From: an uncultured Oscillospiraceae bacterium
GTDB lineage: Bacteria; Bacillota; Clostridia; Oscillospirales; Oscillospiraceae
Reading direction: 5' to 3'
Assembly (NCBI GenBank): GCA_900756575.1
Contig: CAAEKQ010000078.1
Location: 1 to 31,197 of the forward strand
DNA length: 31,197 nucleotides
Part shown: positions 6,377-14,202 of the stretch, piece after piece
Position numbering within the stretch: the stretch's first letter is position 1
Layout: each line of letters starts with the position of its first letter
Notes under the pieces: generated by a model
What the model was told of the DNA's origin: nothing
What the model saw: only the letters and a program-made list of their open reading frames with translations
Databases searched by the model: none
Position numbers and translations under genes: made by a program

Positions 6377-8092
6377 GTGAAATGTAAAAAGACCCTTGCC
6401 GGGCTGCTGAGTCTCACCATGGCGCTGTCCCTGTGTGCCTGCGGCAATAACGGCGCAAGCTCTGTCCAATCCGACCAGAGCGTTCCGGAAGCACCAGCTG
6501 AGACTGCTGCGGCGCCGGTTCAGGAGACCGAAAGCTCTGCCCCCGAAGCTGTCGAAGTTTCCGCAGAGGAACCGGAATCGCCCCGCGCCGTGATCGCCTA
6601 TCCCCTCTCCGGGGATGATCTGACCATCACCATGTCCTTTGATATGCCCGGAGGGGTGGGCACCCGCTTTACCGACTTCAATGAGCATCCTGTGTTCCAG
6701 GCGGTGGAGGAGCGCACCGGCGTCCATGTGGAATTCGTATCCGCCGGCGGAATGGGCGATGCAGAGGCCCTGACGCTCTGGGCTGCTGCCGGCACCCTGC
6801 CGGATCTGATCCCCAATGCCGCGGCCAACTATCCCGGCGGCGGTGAGGTGGCTGTGGCCGACGATATTCTGATGGATGTGTCGGAATACCTGGAATACGC
6901 TCCGGACTATGACTACTACCGTACCCGCACCGCCCAGGATGAACAGGACTCCCTCACCGACAGCGGCTACGTGGTGGAGCTGACTTCCTTTTTCAGCGAG
7001 GATCTGGGTCCCTCCACCGGCCCCATGATCCGTCAGGACTGGCTGGATGCCCTGAATTTGGACACCCCTGTGAGCTATGACGACTGGCATGAGGTGCTGA
7101 CCGCATTCAAGGACGCTTACGACCCGGCCTATACCTTCCTGCTGCCCAACACCATCTCTGCCCAGAACAACTACTTTGCATCCGGGTTTGGGGTGCTCAG
7201 CTATACCGCCAACGCCCGGGGCCGCGTCACCGATCCTTTCTATCAGGTGGATGGCGAGGTGAAGTTCTCCCTGTTGGAGGATGAATTCCGGGACTATATC
7301 GCTCTGCTGAATCAGTGGTATTTCGAGGGCCTCATCAGCCGGGATTTCGTGAGCTGTGAAGCGGATACCAACGGCCCGGATCTGGCGGGCTATGTCACCT
7401 CCGGACAGACCGGCATCTGGTTTGGCGATGTGAGCCAGATGCAGTCCTATGACGACAATGCCAACGATGACGGCTTCCACTGCGTAGCCATTACCGACCC
7501 GGTGCAGAAGGCCGGGGACAAGACCCATTTTGACGCTGACCGCACGGGCCTTACCAGCTATTCCGTGGCTGCCACCTGTGAGGACCCGGAGGTGGTCATG
7601 GAGTGGGTGAACTACTGGTTTACCGACGAGGGCGTGGCACTGGCTAACTACGGAATCGAGGGCCAGAGCTACACGCTGGACGAAAACGGCAAGCCCCAGT
7701 ATACAGAGCTGATGACCGCAAATCCCAACGGCGACACCTTCAAGACCTGCCAGCTGCTTTATACCATGGTGATGGTGCCCACGGTGGTGGATACCAGCGC
7801 CTCCTTCAGCCTATACAGCGATGCACAGCTGGAGGCCCAGGAGATTTGGTCCAGCAACATCGACGACGCCTATGTGCTGCCGGAGATCACCATGACCGAG
7901 GACGAGAACAACGAGCTCAGCTCCATCTATTCCGACCTGTCCACCATGATATCCGAGAAGCTGATCCGGTTCATCATCGGCGACGAGCCCATGGAGGACT
8001 GGGGTGCCTTTGTAGAGGACATGAAGGCCATGGACGCCCAGCGCTGCGTGGAGATCTACCAGGATGCGCTGGATCGTTACCTGGCCCGCTGA
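6377..8092 (+). CDS. Extracellular solute-binding lipoprotein (ABC type), orphan
   Basis: The product is 571 residues starting at a GTG with AGGAGG upstream. The first 22 residues are a lipoprotein signal peptide, with the lipobox LCAC putting the lipidated cysteine at position 22. A low-complexity Ala/Glu/Pro/Ser linker of about 50 residues follows, as usual for a tether, then a large two-lobed binding domain of the YtcQ/LplA style used for oligosaccharides and other bulky solutes. No permease or ATPase gene is present anywhere in the window. The ene-reductase starts 29 bases downstream, suggesting a link between binding of an external compound and its reduction. The ligand cannot be read from the sequence. 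Confidence 0.85.
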   Translation: MKCKKTLAGLLSLTMALSLCACGNNGASSVQSDQSVPEAPAETAAAPVQETESSAPEAVEVSAEEPESPRAVIAYPLSGDDLTITMSFDMPGGVGTRFTDFNEHPVFQAVEERTGVHVEFVSAGGMGDAEALTLWAAAGTLPDLIPNAAANYPGGGEVAVADDILMDVSEYLEYAPDYDYYRTRTAQDEQDSLTDSGYVVELTSFFSEDLGPSTGPMIRQDWLDALNLDTPVSYDDWHEVLTAFKDAYDPAYTFLLPNTISAQNNYFASGFGVLSYTANARGRVTDPFYQVDGEVKFSLLEDEFRDYIALLNQWYFEGLISRDFVSCEADTNGPDLAGYVTSGQTGIWFGDVSQMQSYDDNANDDGFHCVAITDPVQKAGDKTHFDADRTGLTSYSVAATCEDPEVVMEWVNYWFTDEGVALANYGIEGQSYTLDENGKPQYTELMTANPNGDTFKTCQLLYTMVMVPTVVDTSASFSLYSDAQLEAQEIWSSNIDDAYVLPEITMTEDENNELSSIYSDLSTMISEKLIRFIIGDEPMEDWGAFVEDMKAMDAQRCVEIYQDALDRYLAR

Positions 8093-8121
8093 ACCCATCC
8101 CATTACTTAGGAGTGAATCCC

Positions 8122-10104
8122 ATGAAAAACCGCTACAGCGCCATGCTGTCTCCCCTGCAGGTGGGCGGCGTGCTGATGAAAAACCGCCTGCTTTCTTCGG
8201 CGGCGACCCCGCATTTTATCCAGGGCACCGAGAGCTTCCCCACGGAGAAGTGGATCACCCTGATGGCAAACCGGGCCAGAAACGGTGCGGCCGTGATTCA
8301 TATCAACCACTTGGAGCACCCCCATCCCATGCAGCCGGATCTGAAGCTGGTGGACATGACCCCGGCCCATTTCTCCACCCTGGATATTGGCGACCCGTCT
8401 ACCCATAACTATCTCTGCCAAATGATCGACGCCATCCGTCTCTATGGCTCGGTGGCCATGACCAGTCCCATGGGGCTCCAGCTGCGGCCCCATATGGACG
8501 CGCCCTTTACCCCCAAGCCCGGTGAGGGCGGCCCCGGCTCCAAGCCTGTCTGCGATGATTTGACGAAACAGGATATGCAGATGCACGTTGACTCCGTGGT
8601 GGAGGAGGCAGTGCTCCTGAAAAAGCTGGGTTTTGAGATGTTCTCCCTTCACAACGCCTACCGGAACGGCCCGGTGAGCCAGCTGCTGTCTCCCCGGTGC
8701 AATCACCGCACCGACGAATACGGCGGCGATGTAAAGGGCCGGGCGCGGCTGCTGCTGGAGATTTTCGATGCACTGAAGCAGACCCTGGGTCGGGATTTCC
8801 CGCTGGAATGCCTGGTCAGCGGCGAGGAAGCCGGGGGCATCACTATTCAGGATACCATCGAGCTGTCCCGGTTGGCAGAGGGGAAAATTGATCTTTTGAC
8901 CATTCGTCAGGGGGAGCAGGATCCCCAGCATCCCATTGGCTTTACCTCCACCCGGCAGAATCCCTGCCCCAACCTGGCTGCGGCTGCCGCTGTGAAGTCG
9001 GATGTGATGGCCCGGGGCGGAAAGCTCCTGGTGGGCGTATCCGCAGGACTCCAGGATCCGGCCTTCTGCGACAAAATCATCCGGGAGAATCAGGCGGATA
9101 TGCTCTGCATGGCCCGGGCCTTTATCTGTGACAGTCAGTACGGCGAGAAGCTCTATGCAGGTCGGGGCGAGGACGTGCGGCCCTGCATCCGCTGCAATAA
9201 GTGTCATGTGCCCAACGATACGGATAAATTCCGCTCCTACTGCTCCGTGAACCCGGAAATCGGTTTGGAGGATAAGCTGGAGCGGCTGTTCCCCCGACAG
9301 ACCACCCCCAAGAAGCTGGTGGTCATCGGCGGCGGTCCCGCAGGCATGGTGTCGGCGGTGACGGCAGCCAAGCTGGGCCATCAGGTGACCCTGATCGAGA
9401 AGGATTCCCGGCTGGGCGGTCAGCTGCTCCATGCGGACTACGCGGACTTCAAGTGGCCCTTGGAGGACTATAAGAACTATCTGATCCGCCAGCTCGATCA
9501 AAACGGTGTGGAGGTGCGGCTGAATACTGAGGCCTCCCCTGCACAGGTGGCGGCCATGGATGCCGATGCGGTGTTTGTGGCCATTGGCCCGAAGTTCAAG
9601 CGCCCGGATCTTCCCGGGGCGGACGGGGCCAATGTTAAGGTGCCCATGGAGGTCTTTGGCCGTGCCCAGGAACTGCCGGAGAAGATCGTCATTATGGGTG
9701 GAAGCGAGACCGCTGTGGAGACCGGTATGTATCTCTGCCGCCAGGGCAAGCAGGTAAAGCTCCTGTCCCGGCAGCGGATGCTGGCCGCAGATGCACCTCA
9801 CGCCCACTATATTTCCATGCTGGAGGACGCATATCGGCACCAGCAGGGCTTCTCCTACGAGACCGGCGTGAAGTCCTATGTGGAAATCACCGAGACCGGC
9901 GTGACCTATGTCGGCGCGGAGGGTGAAACGAAGACCGCGGAAGCACCGTTGGTGGTCTGCGCTACGGGTACGGAGCCCCGGCATCAGGCAGCTATGGCCT
10001 TCTATGGCACGGCGCCGCTGGTGCGATTCCTGGGGGACTGCAACCGGGCCGGAGACGTTCATAAGGCGGTCTCCGCCGGATGGAGTGCGGCAAGGATGCT
10101 CTAA
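8122..10104 (+). CDS. NADH:flavin oxidoreductase of the Fe-S old-yellow-enzyme family
   Basis: The product is 660 residues, the usual length for the 2,4-dienoyl-CoA reductase / BaiH / trimethylamine dehydrogenase group. Residues 1-340 form an FMN-binding TIM barrel with RTDEYGG near 197-202. Cysteines 355, 358, 361 and 374 (C-x2-C-x2-C-x12-C) should hold a 4Fe-4S cluster; this spacing matches trimethylamine dehydrogenase rather than FadH. GGGPAG at about 403 begins the FAD domain and GGSETAVE the NAD(P) domain. Around the usual barrel catalytic motif it reads HNAYRNGP at 177-184, with Tyr180 where many relatives have His. Enzymes of this type reduce activated C=C bonds in fatty acyl-CoAs, bile acids, steroids or flavonoids. 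The substrate here is unknown. The ATG at 8122 follows TTAGGAG. Confidence 0.88.
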   Translation: MKNRYSAMLSPLQVGGVLMKNRLLSSAATPHFIQGTESFPTEKWITLMANRARNGAAVIHINHLEHPHPMQPDLKLVDMTPAHFSTLDIGDPSTHNYLCQMIDAIRLYGSVAMTSPMGLQLRPHMDAPFTPKPGEGGPGSKPVCDDLTKQDMQMHVDSVVEEAVLLKKLGFEMFSLHNAYRNGPVSQLLSPRCNHRTDEYGGDVKGRARLLLEIFDALKQTLGRDFPLECLVSGEEAGGITIQDTIELSRLAEGKIDLLTIRQGEQDPQHPIGFTSTRQNPCPNLAAAAAVKSDVMARGGKLLVGVSAGLQDPAFCDKIIRENQADMLCMARAFICDSQYGEKLYAGRGEDVRPCIRCNKCHVPNDTDKFRSYCSVNPEIGLEDKLERLFPRQTTPKKLVVIGGGPAGMVSAVTAAKLGHQVTLIEKDSRLGGQLLHADYADFKWPLEDYKNYLIRQLDQNGVEVRLNTEASPAQVAAMDADAVFVAIGPKFKRPDLPGADGANVKVPMEVFGRAQELPEKIVIMGGSETAVETGMYLCRQGKQVKLLSRQRMLAADAPHAHYISMLEDAYRHQQGFSYETGVKSYVEITETGVTYVGAEGETKTAEAPLVVCATGTEPRHQAAMAFYGTAPLVRFLGDCNRAGDVHKAVSAGWSAARML

Positions 10105-10162
10105 ATTGCCTGTAGAATCGCTGATCGCTTTAGTATCTATCATACTGCGATAATACAAAACG

Positions 10163-10203
10163 CCGCTGATTTCGCAAGAAATCAGCGGTATTTTCTTATT
10201 TTC
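10163..10203 (+). terminator. Intrinsic terminator after the ene-reductase
   Basis: An 11-bp perfect stem (CCGCTGATTTC / GAAATCAGCGG) with a GCAA tetraloop is followed by a T-rich run through 10203. Confidence 0.9.
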
Positions 10204-10328
10204 CGAACTTTTTGATGGCGTTTTTCGGAGGCGTGATGGGCTGATCCAAACGCTGACCCATACGGGAGTGAAGCCAGGCGTGGGCAACAACGTTTGCTTC
10301 ATAAGAACCTGAATGAGCAAAATGCAGT

Positions 10329-10357
10329 ATGACATTTCTCTCGCTGTATGATATAAT
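10329..10357 (+). promoter_or_regulatory. Promoter of the split sensor-kinase operon
   Basis: ATGACA at 10329-10334, a 17-base spacer and a perfect TATAAT at 10352-10357 with an extended TG two bases before it. Confidence 0.75.
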
Positions 10358-10396
10358 CCAGCTATAAGATAGAACTGGCAGCAGGGGGGATGACTG

Positions 10397-12043
10397 GTGC
10401 GATCCAAGAAAAAAAGAAAAATATTTGTATCACTTGGGGTACTTTTTCTGATTCTTGTGGCCATGCTAATCCGCTATGTGGATCGAACCTATGAAATCGT
10501 CTGGCTTCGGCTGATTCGCAGCGGCATATACATCGGAATGATCTCAGCCTGGGGGGTGTCGCTGCACCGGCGGATCCTCCAGAATCAGACCCGCCGCTAT
10601 CTCACCGCCATTGCAGGGCTAATGGTACTGTGGCTGACTCTGCGGACGGTCAAATATTCCGTATATCATATAGATGTGGAGCGCTACCTGTGGTATTTCT
10701 ATTACTTGCCCATGCTGCTGATCCCCACATTTTCCATTGCAGCGGCTATGAGCCTGGGGAAGCCCGAGGACTATCAGCTGCCCCGGTGGCTGAATCTCCT
10801 GTACATTCCGGCGCTGGTGCTGCTGGGGCTGGTGCTGACCAACGATGTTCATCAGTTGGTATTCCGGTTCCCGGAGGGGCTGATGTCAGGCCGGTCATAC
10901 AGCTATGGCGTGGGATACTATATGGTGGCCGGATGGGAAGGGATTTGTTCCGCCCTGGCACTGGGGCTGATTCTCTATAAGTGCCGGATTCCCCATACGA
11001 ATGTTTTCCTTTGGCTGCCGATGATTCCTTTTGCCCTGGCGATTGTGTATGCGGTTTGCTATGTCCGGGGTGTGTATTGGGTCTGGCTGCTGGCGGGAGA
11101 TATTACCGTGTCTTTGTGCCTGCTGATTACGGCGATTTTTGAAAGCTGCATTCAGTGCCGGCTGATTCTGTCCAATCAGGGCTATGAAACCCTGCTGGCG
11201 CTGACTACGGTGCCCACGCAGATTACGGACAAGTCCTATCAGGTTTGCTATGCCTCCGGATCGGTCAGTTCTGTTTCGAAGGAAGCCATGGAACAGGCGA
11301 TTTCCAAAACCTGTTGCATGGATCAGCACACGCTGCTCAAGGGACATCCGGTGGAAAAGGGCTACGTGTTCTGGCAGGAGGACATCACGGAGCTGGTGGA
11401 GGTGGCCGATGCGTTGCAAATCACCCAGTCCGAGCTGCGAGACACCGGGGATGTGCTGAAGGCCGAAAGTGAACAGAGGGCCCGCTGGCTTCGGCTCACG
11501 GAGCAAAACCGTCTTTACGATCTCATCGAACAGCAGACTGCCTGCCAGATGCAGCTGCTGGATCGCTTGCTGGGAGAACTCCGAAATGCCGAGAATCTTG
11601 AACGGGCCAAACGCATTTTGGGACAGATTGTGGTGATCGGTACCTACATCAAGCGCCGGAGCAACCTGATTTTTGTTTCCGGCCAACGTCAAACTGTCGC
11701 GGCGGAGGAGCTACGGCTGTGTCTCAGCGAATCCATCTCCAACCTTCGGCTCTACGGAGTGGAATGTCAGGCCAATTTGGAGCTGAAGGGTCAGCTCCGG
11801 CAGGAAACGGCCTATATGGTCTACGACCTGTTTGAGGCCATCGTGGAGGCAACGCTTCCAGAGCTTTCCTCCCTGCTGTGCTATGCCGGGGCGCAGGACG
11901 ATGCCGTCTCAGTGCGCATCGGAGTGCTCGGCGGCGAAGAGAATGCCGAACTGCAAAAACGGTTTCCACGGCTAAGTCAGGAAACGGATGAGGACGGCAT
12001 TCGCTACTATAGCTACACGCTGAAAGGAGAGACGGCGGGATGA
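10397..12043 (+). CDS. Membrane receptor of a split sensor kinase (7TM type, no kinase motifs)
   Basis: The product is 548 residues from a GTG with AGGGGGGA upstream. Seven to eight hydrophobic segments fill residues 9-250, in the manner of the N-terminal 7TM region found on some Firmicute histidine kinases. A PAS-like cytoplasmic region and a coiled coil (about 340-420) follow. At the position of the dimerisation helix it reads NRLYDLIEQQTACQMQLL, with no phosphorylatable His in an H-box context, and I find no N-box or Gly-rich ATP lid further on. It is therefore probably a receptor or pseudokinase subunit. It overlaps the real kinase gene by 4 bases (ATGA), so the two are made together. The ligand is unknown. 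Confidence 0.75.
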   Translation: MRSKKKRKIFVSLGVLFLILVAMLIRYVDRTYEIVWLRLIRSGIYIGMISAWGVSLHRRILQNQTRRYLTAIAGLMVLWLTLRTVKYSVYHIDVERYLWYFYYLPMLLIPTFSIAAAMSLGKPEDYQLPRWLNLLYIPALVLLGLVLTNDVHQLVFRFPEGLMSGRSYSYGVGYYMVAGWEGICSALALGLILYKCRIPHTNVFLWLPMIPFALAIVYAVCYVRGVYWVWLLAGDITVSLCLLITAIFESCIQCRLILSNQGYETLLALTTVPTQITDKSYQVCYASGSVSSVSKEAMEQAISKTCCMDQHTLLKGHPVEKGYVFWQEDITELVEVADALQITQSELRDTGDVLKAESEQRARWLRLTEQNRLYDLIEQQTACQMQLLDRLLGELRNAENLERAKRILGQIVVIGTYIKRRSNLIFVSGQRQTVAAEELRLCLSESISNLRLYGVECQANLELKGQLRQETAYMVYDLFEAIVEATLPELSSLLCYAGAQDDAVSVRIGVLGGEENAELQKRFPRLSQETDEDGIRYYSYTLKGETAG

Positions 12044-12993
12044 ACATCATCAAGGAGAGCTTTGACAATCTGCCCATGGCTCTGTGCTTTTTCAACCGCC
12101 AGGGCATTGCCTGTCTGGTGAACCGGCGGATGCTCTGGGTCAGCACCCAGCTGCTGGGCAGCAGCGTCCAAACGCTTTCGGAGCTGGAGCGGGCGCTGAA
12201 ATCACCGCCCGATACCGTGGTGCAGCTGGAGACCCAACCGCCTACCTATCGCTTTTCGGACGGCTCCATTTTGCGGTTTACCCGGGAGGCAATCCGGGAC
12301 GAGGAAGGCCACCGATATACCCAGGTGACTGCGTCGGATGTAACGGAGCTGGTTCGCCAGCAGTATACCCTGGCGGCGGAAAATCGGCGGCTGGAGGATG
12401 CAAACGAACGATTGCGGCAGCTGATGGCACAGATGCCGGAGATCGTCCGGGAGGAGGAGATCCTCGCGATGAAAATGCGGGTTCATGACGACATTGGACA
12501 CAGCATTCTCTCCGCTCGCCGTGCGCTGCTGCAAGAGACAGACTTGTCCACCATACAGGAAAACGCCGCTGTCTGGGAGCGTGCCATTTCCCTTTTGCAG
12601 CGGGCCAATGGAATGACCCAGCCGGACGATGCACTGGAATATGCCATCAGCCGGGGGAAAGCACTGGGCGTACAGGTGAAGATCACCGGAATGCATCCGG
12701 CCTCTGCTGCAAATCGTCAGCTTTTGGCCCTGGCAATCAGCGAATGTGTCACCAACTGTGTTCGCCATGCGGGAGGAACGGAGCTGTATGTCCAGCTGCG
12801 CAATATCGGAAACACGCTGGATGTTACCATCACCAACAATGGTGCGGTACCCGAGGGAACCATTCGGGAGGGCGGCGGACTATCCGGTCTTCGGCGGCGG
12901 GTTTCTGCCGCCGGAGGACGCATGACCGTCTATAGCCACCCAAGATTTGCATTGGTCGTGATGTTACCTGATAAGGAGGAGAATGCCCCATGA
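12040..12993 (+). CDS. Soluble sensor histidine kinase (NarX/DesK-like)
   Basis: The product is 317 residues with no membrane segment. Residues 1-105 look like a PAS-type fold and 105-145 like a coiled coil. The H-box MRVHDDIGHSIL carries the phosphoacceptor His149; the HD pair is typical of the HisKA_3 group. The ATPase domain shows the N-box SECVTNCVRHA with Glu235 and Asn239, then TNNG and the lid GGGLSGLRRR. It overlaps both neighbours by 4 bases and should depend on the upstream 7TM protein for its signal and membrane contact, passing phosphate to the downstream regulator. Confidence 0.85.
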   Translation: MNIIKESFDNLPMALCFFNRQGIACLVNRRMLWVSTQLLGSSVQTLSELERALKSPPDTVVQLETQPPTYRFSDGSILRFTREAIRDEEGHRYTQVTASDVTELVRQQYTLAAENRRLEDANERLRQLMAQMPEIVREEEILAMKMRVHDDIGHSILSARRALLQETDLSTIQENAAVWERAISLLQRANGMTQPDDALEYAISRGKALGVQVKITGMHPASAANRQLLALAISECVTNCVRHAGGTELYVQLRNIGNTLDVTITNNGAVPEGTIREGGGLSGLRRRVSAAGGRMTVYSHPRFALVVMLPDKEENAP

Positions 12994-13619
12994 AACAGGT
13001 GATGATTGTAGAGGATCAGAAGATGATTCGCAGCCTGCTGGAAAGCTACATCGAAAAGGAGCCGGGATATCAGGTGGCGGTTTCCATCCCCGGGGCAAAT
13101 CAGGCGCCGGGACTCTGCGACACCATGGGCATTGACCTGATTCTCATGGACGTGCAGACAGAGCACCGGGAAAACGGCCTGGCTGCTGTGGAAAAGATCA
13201 AGGTGCGCCACCCGGATATTCAGATTGTGGTGGTCACATCTCTGCTGGACTATGAGGTACTCTCCCGGGCGAAAGCCGCCGGGGCCGACAGTCTCTGGTA
13301 TAAGGACAGCACCCAGGAAGCCCTGATGGATGTGGTACGAAAAACTGCGGCCGGGGCACATATCTTCCCGGATCGCCCACCTGCTGCGGAAATCGGCACC
13401 GCAAAGAGTACCGAATTCACCAGAGCCGAACGGAAGGTGCTGCGGTATCTGGTTCAGGGGCTTTCTTACGGAAAAATCGCCGAGGCCATGGGCGTGGAGG
13501 TGACCACGGTGAAGTACCATGTCACCAATATGCTCCAGAAAACCAATTTGGAGAATAAGCTCCAGCTGGCCCTGGCGGTGAGCGAGGCCAAAATGATTGC
13601 GGATTTGGCGGAGGAGTAA
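12990..13619 (+). CDS. NarL/LuxR-type response regulator
   Basis: The product is 209 residues. The receiver domain has acidic residues Glu8 and Asp9, phosphoacceptor Asp54 in LILMDVQ, Thr83/Ser84 and Lys105 in WYKD. A LuxR-type helix-turn-helix occupies about 145-200, with LVQGLSYGKIAEAMGVEVTTVKYHV. All key receiver residues are present, so it should be phosphorylated by the kinase encoded just upstream, with which it overlaps by 4 bases. Likely targets are its own operon and the envelope genes that follow, which is inference from position. Confidence 0.9.
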   Translation: MKQVMIVEDQKMIRSLLESYIEKEPGYQVAVSIPGANQAPGLCDTMGIDLILMDVQTEHRENGLAAVEKIKVRHPDIQIVVVTSLLDYEVLSRAKAAGADSLWYKDSTQEALMDVVRKTAAGAHIFPDRPPAAEIGTAKSTEFTRAERKVLRYLVQGLSYGKIAEAMGVEVTTVKYHVTNMLQKTNLENKLQLALAVSEAKMIADLAEE

Positions 13620-13643
13620 TTGTCAAATCATTGATACAGACAG

Positions 13644-13677
13644 AAGTGCGCGGCAGAAAGTGCGGCGCACTTTTTTC
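13644..13677 (+). terminator. Intrinsic terminator after the response regulator
   Basis: An 8-bp stem, AAGTGCGC at 13644-13651 with GCGCACTT at 13665-13672, encloses a 13-base loop and runs into a TTTTTT tract. Confidence 0.8.
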
Positions 13678-13777
13678 TATCTTTTTCAGAGATTCTTCGG
13701 AACCTATCCAAAAGTAGGGGGAAATCCCGCTTGGAAACCGATACACTCTAATTAGTCCTGAAAAAGGTGAGAGGAGC

Positions 13778-14170
13778 GTGATATATGTGTATAGAATCGT
13801 GCTGGATATGCAGTGTACGATGTTTGCAGAGGCGATTTCCCAATCCCTTTCCGGCAATGACCCGGATTTCGCCGTCCAGCGCAGCGAATCCCCCGCTCAA
13901 ACCCTATCGCTATGCCGGTCTGTGCTGGCCCATGCGCTGATTATGGAGGTTACGGGCTTTTCCCCATGGCGGCTGTCTGAGCGATTGCGGCTCTGTCAGG
14001 AGGTGCGGCGTAGTCTTCCCCAGTGCAAGGTGCTGCTGCTGGTGGATGAAAATGCAAATGCAGACCTGGCCGTATCCGTCAAGCAGGCAAAGAAGGACGG
14101 ACTGATCGACAATTTTATCTATGCCTCTGTATCGCCGTCTTATCTGGCCGCTGTGCTGGATACCTTGTAA
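13778..14170 (+). CDS. Stand-alone pseudo-receiver protein
   Basis: The product is 130 residues from a GTG; AAAGGTG upstream is the likely ribosome site. The pattern of strands and helices matches a response-regulator receiver domain, but no output domain follows. Where the phosphoacceptor Asp would be, after beta-3, it reads ALIMEVTGF, with Glu57. The conserved Lys after beta-5 is absent (NFIYASVSP). It may act as a fixed signalling partner that looks phosphorylated. It sits between the two-component operon and the SPFH gene, 32 bases before the latter, and is probably the first gene of the envelope-stress operon. An unrelated function remains possible because the similarity is structural in style. 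Confidence 0.6.
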   Translation: MIYVYRIVLDMQCTMFAEAISQSLSGNDPDFAVQRSESPAQTLSLCRSVLAHALIMEVTGFSPWRLSERLRLCQEVRRSLPQCKVLLLVDENANADLAVSVKQAKKDGLIDNFIYASVSPSYLAAVLDTL

Positions 14171-14202
14171 GAATCATTGAATCAAAAAAGGAGAAATGAC
14201 AT

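Noticed and set aside
6215..7528. A 437-codon minus-strand frame opposite the first SBP
   Set aside because: No ribosome site, and a composition typical of antisense frames. The plus-strand SBP has a full signal peptide and family motifs.
8107..10464. A 785-codon minus-strand frame opposite the ene-reductase
   Set aside because: It crosses a terminator and the promoter of the next operon, and is explained by codon bias of the true gene on the plus strand.
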